From the NCBI GenBank assembly GCA_964408435.1, contig CAYOZL010000010.1:1-50123 (forward strand): DNA of 50,123 bases, in the 5' to 3' direction. The notes beneath the pieces are model-generated. The model saw only the letters and a program-made list of their open reading frames with translations. It did not search any database and was not told the DNA's origin. The DNA comes from CAYOZL01 sp964408435. GTDB lineage: Bacteria > Bdellovibrionota_C > UBA2361 > SZUA-149 > CAYOZL01. Positions within the stretch are counted from its first letter, which is position 1; every line of letters starts with the position of its first letter. The position numbers were made by a program, and so were the translations under genes. Below, in pieces: positions 47,189-50,123 of the stretch.

Positions 47189-48142
47189 TTAGCGCTTAAC
47201 TTTATCATTTTTTATAATATTTTTTATAACTTCAGCAGTTTTTTTAGCTTGTGAACAATATATAAATTTATACTCATTATTATCAGTAGAAATCTCTAAA
47301 CTACTAGCTAAAAAATTCCTTTTACCTTCTACCACTTTAATATTTGAAGTTGGAATATCTAAACTTAACGAATATTTTTTACTACTTTTTTGATCCATAT
47401 TTAAAGTATTAAAAGTGATGTTCTCTTTTGTTACTCTCAAATACCCAGTATCTGAGTTCCCAGTAAAATATTTTTCTACTAAATAAATAACACAGTCAAT
47501 ACAATAAGCAGCAGCTTTTGCTCCGAATACGGCTGAGCCACTCATTCCACTAAACTGTTTTCTAAACAAGTTCCTCATCTTAGCTGGTTCTTTCTTAAAG
47601 ATAGAGCAAGCTTTTTCTAATGTTTCTAAATCTTCTAATCTCTTACGCGGCTTAAAATATTTATAACAAGCAATAAAAGTACCATACAGACATATTAAAG
47701 TAAGTAATCCAAAAAAGATTGGCATTATACAAAGTATTCCTAATAAAAATAATTCTGAAAAAAATATTTTTATAGAAGTCCAAATAGATTTATCTTTTAC
47801 TATTTTAGAGGTTTTTTTATCGTCTAAATTATAATGAACAAATACACTGCTTCCTATTTTTCTTTTTTCTTTAAAAATAAATTCTTTAGCTTCACCTTGA
47901 TATAAGACAGTATGCTTATGAACATTTTTAAGCCCTAGGTACCTGCCTTTTCTGTACCGAGCTGTAGTTCCGTATCTGTAATCTTTAATTATACCTTTCG
48001 TTATCTTTGAGTTAAATACAGTTGAGTGAAATTTCTGAAAATAGGAATGATTGTAAAATTCATATGCCTGATAGCCAGTATAACTAGCTGTTGAAAGTAA
48101 TACTATAATAGCTAATAATAATGTAGAGATATGTTCTCTCAT
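47189..48142 (-). CDS. Two-helix membrane protein with DUF3592-like and PH-like parts
   Basis: 317 residues. Membrane segments are near 7-24 and 128-160; between them a beta domain (FNSKITKGIIKDYRYGTTAR, then SVFVHYNLDDKKTSK) has the DUF3592 pattern. The C-terminal half has NLFRKQFSGMSGSAVFGAKA and a PH-like strand set (GYLRVTKENITFNTL, then LASSLEISTDNNEYKFIYCS). The role is unknown; such proteins are often envelope-stress or secreted-effector related. It is the last gene of the cargo stretch. Confidence 0.65.
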   Translation of the reverse strand: MREHISTLLLAIIVLLSTASYTGYQAYEFYNHSYFQKFHSTVFNSKITKGIIKDYRYGTTARYRKGRYLGLKNVHKHTVLYQGEAKEFIFKEKRKIGSSVFVHYNLDDKKTSKIVKDKSIWTSIKIFFSELFLLGILCIMPIFFGLLTLICLYGTFIACYKYFKPRKRLEDLETLEKACSIFKKEPAKMRNLFRKQFSGMSGSAVFGAKAAAYCIDCVIYLVEKYFTGNSDTGYLRVTKENITFNTLNMDQKSSKKYSLSLDIPTSNIKVVEGKRNFLASSLEISTDNNEYKFIYCSQAKKTAEVIKNIIKNDKVKR

Positions 48143-48276
48143 AACTACAATCCTTTAATATATTATTTTTTTATTAAGCATATAAAAACTAAAATAGAGT
48201 TATAATAAAATTTTATACAATTACATTATTTATATCATATATAAAACTTTACAAAAATTTTAGGCATGTCGATACT

Positions 48277-48400
48277 ATACACTAATCATAATTCTTTAGG
48301 ATTAGTGTATTGCTGAAAGCAGTGGGAGACAACAATAGTTAATTTTCTTGAATTTTTGGTAATCTTGAACAAGACTAAAAATTAAAGAAAATCAACTATT
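48277..48400 (+). promoter_or_regulatory. Two long hairpins directly before the metallophosphoesterase gene
   Basis: ATACACTAATC (48277-48287) pairs perfectly with 48300-48310. A second hairpin has 27-nt arms, 48334-48360 and 48374-48400, with three mismatches, and its last base directly precedes the ATG at 48401. The second could hide the start codon region or be a small inserted inverted-repeat element. Confidence 0.6.
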
Positions 48401-49033
48401 ATGCCTAAAATTGTTTGCATTTCAGATACTCACTCAACTACACCAGTAGTCCCAAATGGTGATATTTTAATCCACGCAGGGGATTTAACTAATCGTGGCA
48501 ACGAACAAGAGCTTAGACAGCAACTTAATTGGCTAGATTCACTTCCTCATAAGCATAAAATTTTTATTGCTGGAAACCATGATTTTATATTCGAGCTAGC
48601 AACTGATTACGCACTTAGTATCTTAGAAGACTATCCAAGTCTTAGCTATCTTCAAGATAGTGAAATAACTATTGATGGAATCAAGTTTTACGGCTCTCCT
48701 TGGCAACCAGAATTTAATAACTGGGCTTTTAACTTAAAAAGAGGAGAACAATTAAGAAAAAAATGGGATTTAATCCCAACTGATACTGATTTTCTAATCA
48801 CTCATGGCGCACCAAAAGGAATTCTAGATTTTGCAAAGTTTTCAAATGATCATGTAGGCTGTAAAAAACTTTTAGAAGCAATTAAAAGAATAAAACCAAA
48901 ATACAATGTTTTTGGGCATGTTCATGAAGGGGCAGGGAAGTTAGAACAAGATGGAACTATATTTATCAATGCTTCTGTTTTAGATGATGAGTATAAAGCT
49001 AATACCAGTGAAATTCACGTTATAAACTATTAA
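48401..49033 (+). CDS. Calcineurin-like metallophosphoesterase
   Basis: 210 residues with all metal-site motifs: SDTH (D9, H11), HAGDLTNRG (D28), AGNHDF (N59, H60), ITHGAP and FGHVHEG. The order and size match the MPPED/239FB-like group of class III phosphodiesterases, which cleave phosphodiester bonds of nucleotides or nucleic acids with two metals. No signal peptide is present. There is no ribosome site, since a long hairpin directly precedes the ATG. It is probably independent cargo. Confidence 0.9.
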   Translation: MPKIVCISDTHSTTPVVPNGDILIHAGDLTNRGNEQELRQQLNWLDSLPHKHKIFIAGNHDFIFELATDYALSILEDYPSLSYLQDSEITIDGIKFYGSPWQPEFNNWAFNLKRGEQLRKKWDLIPTDTDFLITHGAPKGILDFAKFSNDHVGCKKLLEAIKRIKPKYNVFGHVHEGAGKLEQDGTIFINASVLDDEYKANTSEIHVINY

Positions 49034-49054
49034 TAAGACTAATTAAATTACAAT

Positions 49055-49098
49055 TATAGCAAATTGCTATAGACATAATTATAGCAATTTGCTATAAT
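49055..49098 (+). promoter_or_regulatory. Twin palindromic operators and -10 box of the higBA operon
   Basis: TATAGCAAATTGCTATA (49055-49071) and TATAGCAATTTGCTATA (49080-49096) are 17-bp palindromes, 25 bp apart from start to start. The second includes most of a TATAAT box at 49093-49098, so binding would block the promoter. The start codon lies 7 nt further. Confidence 0.75.
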
Positions 49099-49104
49099 TA
49101 CTAT

Positions 49105-49392
49105 ATGAGAGTTATCTCTAAAAAAACATTAGTAGATTTTTATAAAAAGCATCCTAATGCAAAGATACCTCTTTTAGCTTGGTATAACATCGTTAGAAAG
49201 AATAATTTTAGTTCTTTTAATGAACTTAGAAAGCTTTTTCCAAGCGTTGATAAGGTTAAACAACTATATGTTTTTAATATTGGAGGGAATAATTTTCGTT
49301 TAATTGCAGCAATTCATTTTAATACAAAGATATTGTTTGTAAGAAACGTATTAAGCCATAAAGAATATGATAAAGGAGCTTGGAAAAAATGA
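49105..49392 (+). CDS. higB: HigB-type mRNA interferase toxin
   Basis: 95 residues of the HigB_toxin family: RVISKKTLVDFYKKHPNAKI, then LLAWYNIVRKNNFSSFNELR, then FNIGGNNFRLIAAIHFNTKI and VLSHKEYDKGAWK. These enzymes cleave translated mRNA on the ribosome. The toxin gene comes before the antitoxin gene, as usual for hig. Its stop overlaps the antitoxin start by 4 nt. Confidence 0.92.
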   Translation: MRVISKKTLVDFYKKHPNAKIPLLAWYNIVRKNNFSSFNELRKLFPSVDKVKQLYVFNIGGNNFRLIAAIHFNTKILFVRNVLSHKEYDKGAWKK

Positions 49393-49787
49393 CTATTGAG
49401 CAAATTGATTTAAAATCTTGGAATGCCATAGAAGGGCTTGTTAATCCTATAAAGACTAAAAAGCGTTATAAAGAAATGCTTGAATTAGTTGAGAATATAC
49501 TAGAAAGAGTAGGGCAGTCTAAGTCACATCCAATGCTACCTATATTAGAGACACTTTCACTTTTAATCGAAGATTATGAAGATAGAACACTAAAAATCCC
49601 TAAATCTAACCCTATAGCTACTCTAGAGTACTTAATGCAAGAACACGGGCTTAATCAATCAGAACTGCCTGAAATTGGCTCTCAAAGTATCGTAAGCGAT
49701 GTCTTAAAAGGCAAAAGGAAGCTAAACTTAAGACAAGTAAAGGCACTCTCTAAAAGATTTGGCTTAACTGTAGATACTTTTGTGTAG
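49389..49787 (+). CDS. higA: HigA-type antitoxin with helix-turn-helix domain
   Basis: 132 residues from the ATG at 49389, which has AAAGGAG upstream and overlaps the toxin stop (ATGA). The N-terminal part is helical (toxin binding); the C-terminal part is an XRE-type helix-turn-helix (EYLMQEHGLNQSELPEIG, then IVSDVLKGKRKLNLRQVKAL). It should bind the twin palindromes at 49055-49096. The antitoxin domain order matches the longer HigA group. Confidence 0.9.
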   Translation: MTIEQIDLKSWNAIEGLVNPIKTKKRYKEMLELVENILERVGQSKSHPMLPILETLSLLIEDYEDRTLKIPKSNPIATLEYLMQEHGLNQSELPEIGSQSIVSDVLKGKRKLNLRQVKALSKRFGLTVDTFV

Positions 49788-49798
49788 AGAAGTAAAAA

Positions 49799-49999
49799 TT
49801 AGAGTTTTTTCTGATTCGATCTTGAAGCACTATTGCTTTCTAGCTCAGCTTTAGCATTTTCGACTATTTTCTTTCCGTCCTTTCGTCTTTGTTTTCTAGC
49901 ATCATCTTTTACTTCGTCGTTTGATCCCCAATAGTGCATGTTGGAATGTCCTAATTTTCCTCCTTGACCTCCTTCTGATTTAACTTTATTTGAGCCCAT
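49799..49999 (-). CDS. Small conserved basic protein (66 aa)
   Basis: The sequence MGSNKVKSEGGQGGKLGHSN then MHYWGSNDEVKDDARKQRRK is a pattern I have seen in short proteins of unknown role from several phyla, with a Gly-rich start and GKLGHSNM-W core. It is basic and probably disordered at both ends. The start has no strong ribosome site. It converges on the higBA operon with 11 nt between stops. Confidence 0.7.
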   Translation of the reverse strand: MGSNKVKSEGGQGGKLGHSNMHYWGSNDEVKDDARKQRRKDGKKIVENAKAELESNSASRSNQKKL

Positions 50000-50062
50000 T
50001 CTTAATAATCCAATATTTAAATAATAATCTTCATTTACTTTATTACTTATCTCATCTTCACG

Positions 50063-50119
50063 CTATTTGGTGAGCTAAAAGTAGCTTTCCAACATGCCCG
50101 ATAAGTAGGCTTATCGGGC
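50063..50119. repeat. Degenerate repeat A core and a 10-bp hairpin at the window end
   Basis: TGAGCTAAAAGTAGCT (50071-50086) resembles the core at 771-786. GCCCGATAAG (50096-50105) pairs perfectly with CTTATCGGGC (50110-50119) across TAGG. The hairpin may be a terminator for a gene beyond the edge. Confidence 0.45.
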
Positions 50120-50123
50120 AAAA

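Noticed and set aside
1..50123. tRNA, rRNA, CRISPR arrays and complete insertion sequences
   Set aside because: None was recognised on either strand; no transposase or integrase reading frame is present.

Overview
The window is an AT-rich, densely coded stretch of a conjugative plasmid or integrative conjugative element. It is probably metagenome-assembled: there is a 100-N scaffold gap at 6080-6179. The host was almost certainly a diderm bacterium. There is a P-type (Trb/VirB) mating-pair-formation system including the outer-membrane-spanning TrbG/TrbI pair, several lipoproteins with lipoboxes, and an Rhs protein. The core genes favour AGA/AGG arginine codons. No rRNA, tRNA, integrase, transposase or recognisable replication initiator was seen, so the species is not named. 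AT-rich Proteobacteria or Bdellovibrionota/Oligoflexia-like hosts would fit.

Layout. 1-1.5 kb: the tail of a RelE-type toxin and two lipoprotein genes. 1.6-5.2 kb: four genes with different codon usage and strong hairpins, including a protein made of 28-residue helical repeats; they resemble proteins I associate with Parcubacteria (Patescibacteria). 5.5-7.6 kb: a partition locus (parA and a partner gene, broken by the gap) next to a cluster of GCATTC/GAATGC repeats that may be the centromere or origin. 7.8-9.5 kb: a small gene and a winged-helix/nucleotidyltransferase pair. 9.5-14.1 kb: possible oriT, DUF3363-type relaxase, TraG coupling protein and two ribbon-helix-helix proteins. 14.2-20.3 kb: an Rhs protein with a frameshift, a candidate immunity gene, a lipoprotein gene wrecked by small inverted-repeat elements, and a CYTH protein. 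20.3-22.3 kb: trbB, an SH3 protein and an M23 peptidase. 22.4-30 kb: accessory genes (a large secreted protein, a cytosolic subtilase, an AAA ATPase). 30-38 kb: trbC-D-E-J-L-F-G-I on the minus strand. 38-42 kb: a lipoprotein, a membrane protein, three related small proteins and a Fic enzyme. 42-48 kb: cargo genes separated by broken copies of the fic 3' end. 48-50 kb: a metallophosphoesterase, HigBA and a small protein.

How the parts work together. Relaxase, TraG, TrbB and TrbC-I make a nearly complete conjugation machine, but the usual single trb operon is split into separated blocks. A motif close to CCAAGRTTAA lies upstream of the relaxase, trbB, trbC, two of the fic-linked genes and the 7811 gene. 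At the relaxase, trbB and 39606 genes it sits about 52 bp before the start codon; elsewhere the distance is longer. It looks like a shared operator for transfer genes.

The most unusual signal is the layout of the accessory DNA. At three transfer-linked genes (the RHH gene at 13.5 kb, the M23 gene at 22.3 kb and fic at 42.0 kb) the 3' end including the stop codon is repeated downstream. At the M23 and fic genes these relics bracket foreign genes. A second layer consists of dispersed GC-rich mini-hairpin repeats and about 80-bp inverted-repeat elements at gene borders. Together they suggest repeated module capture behind gene 3' ends, by an unidentified recombinase or by Campbell-type homologous recombination.
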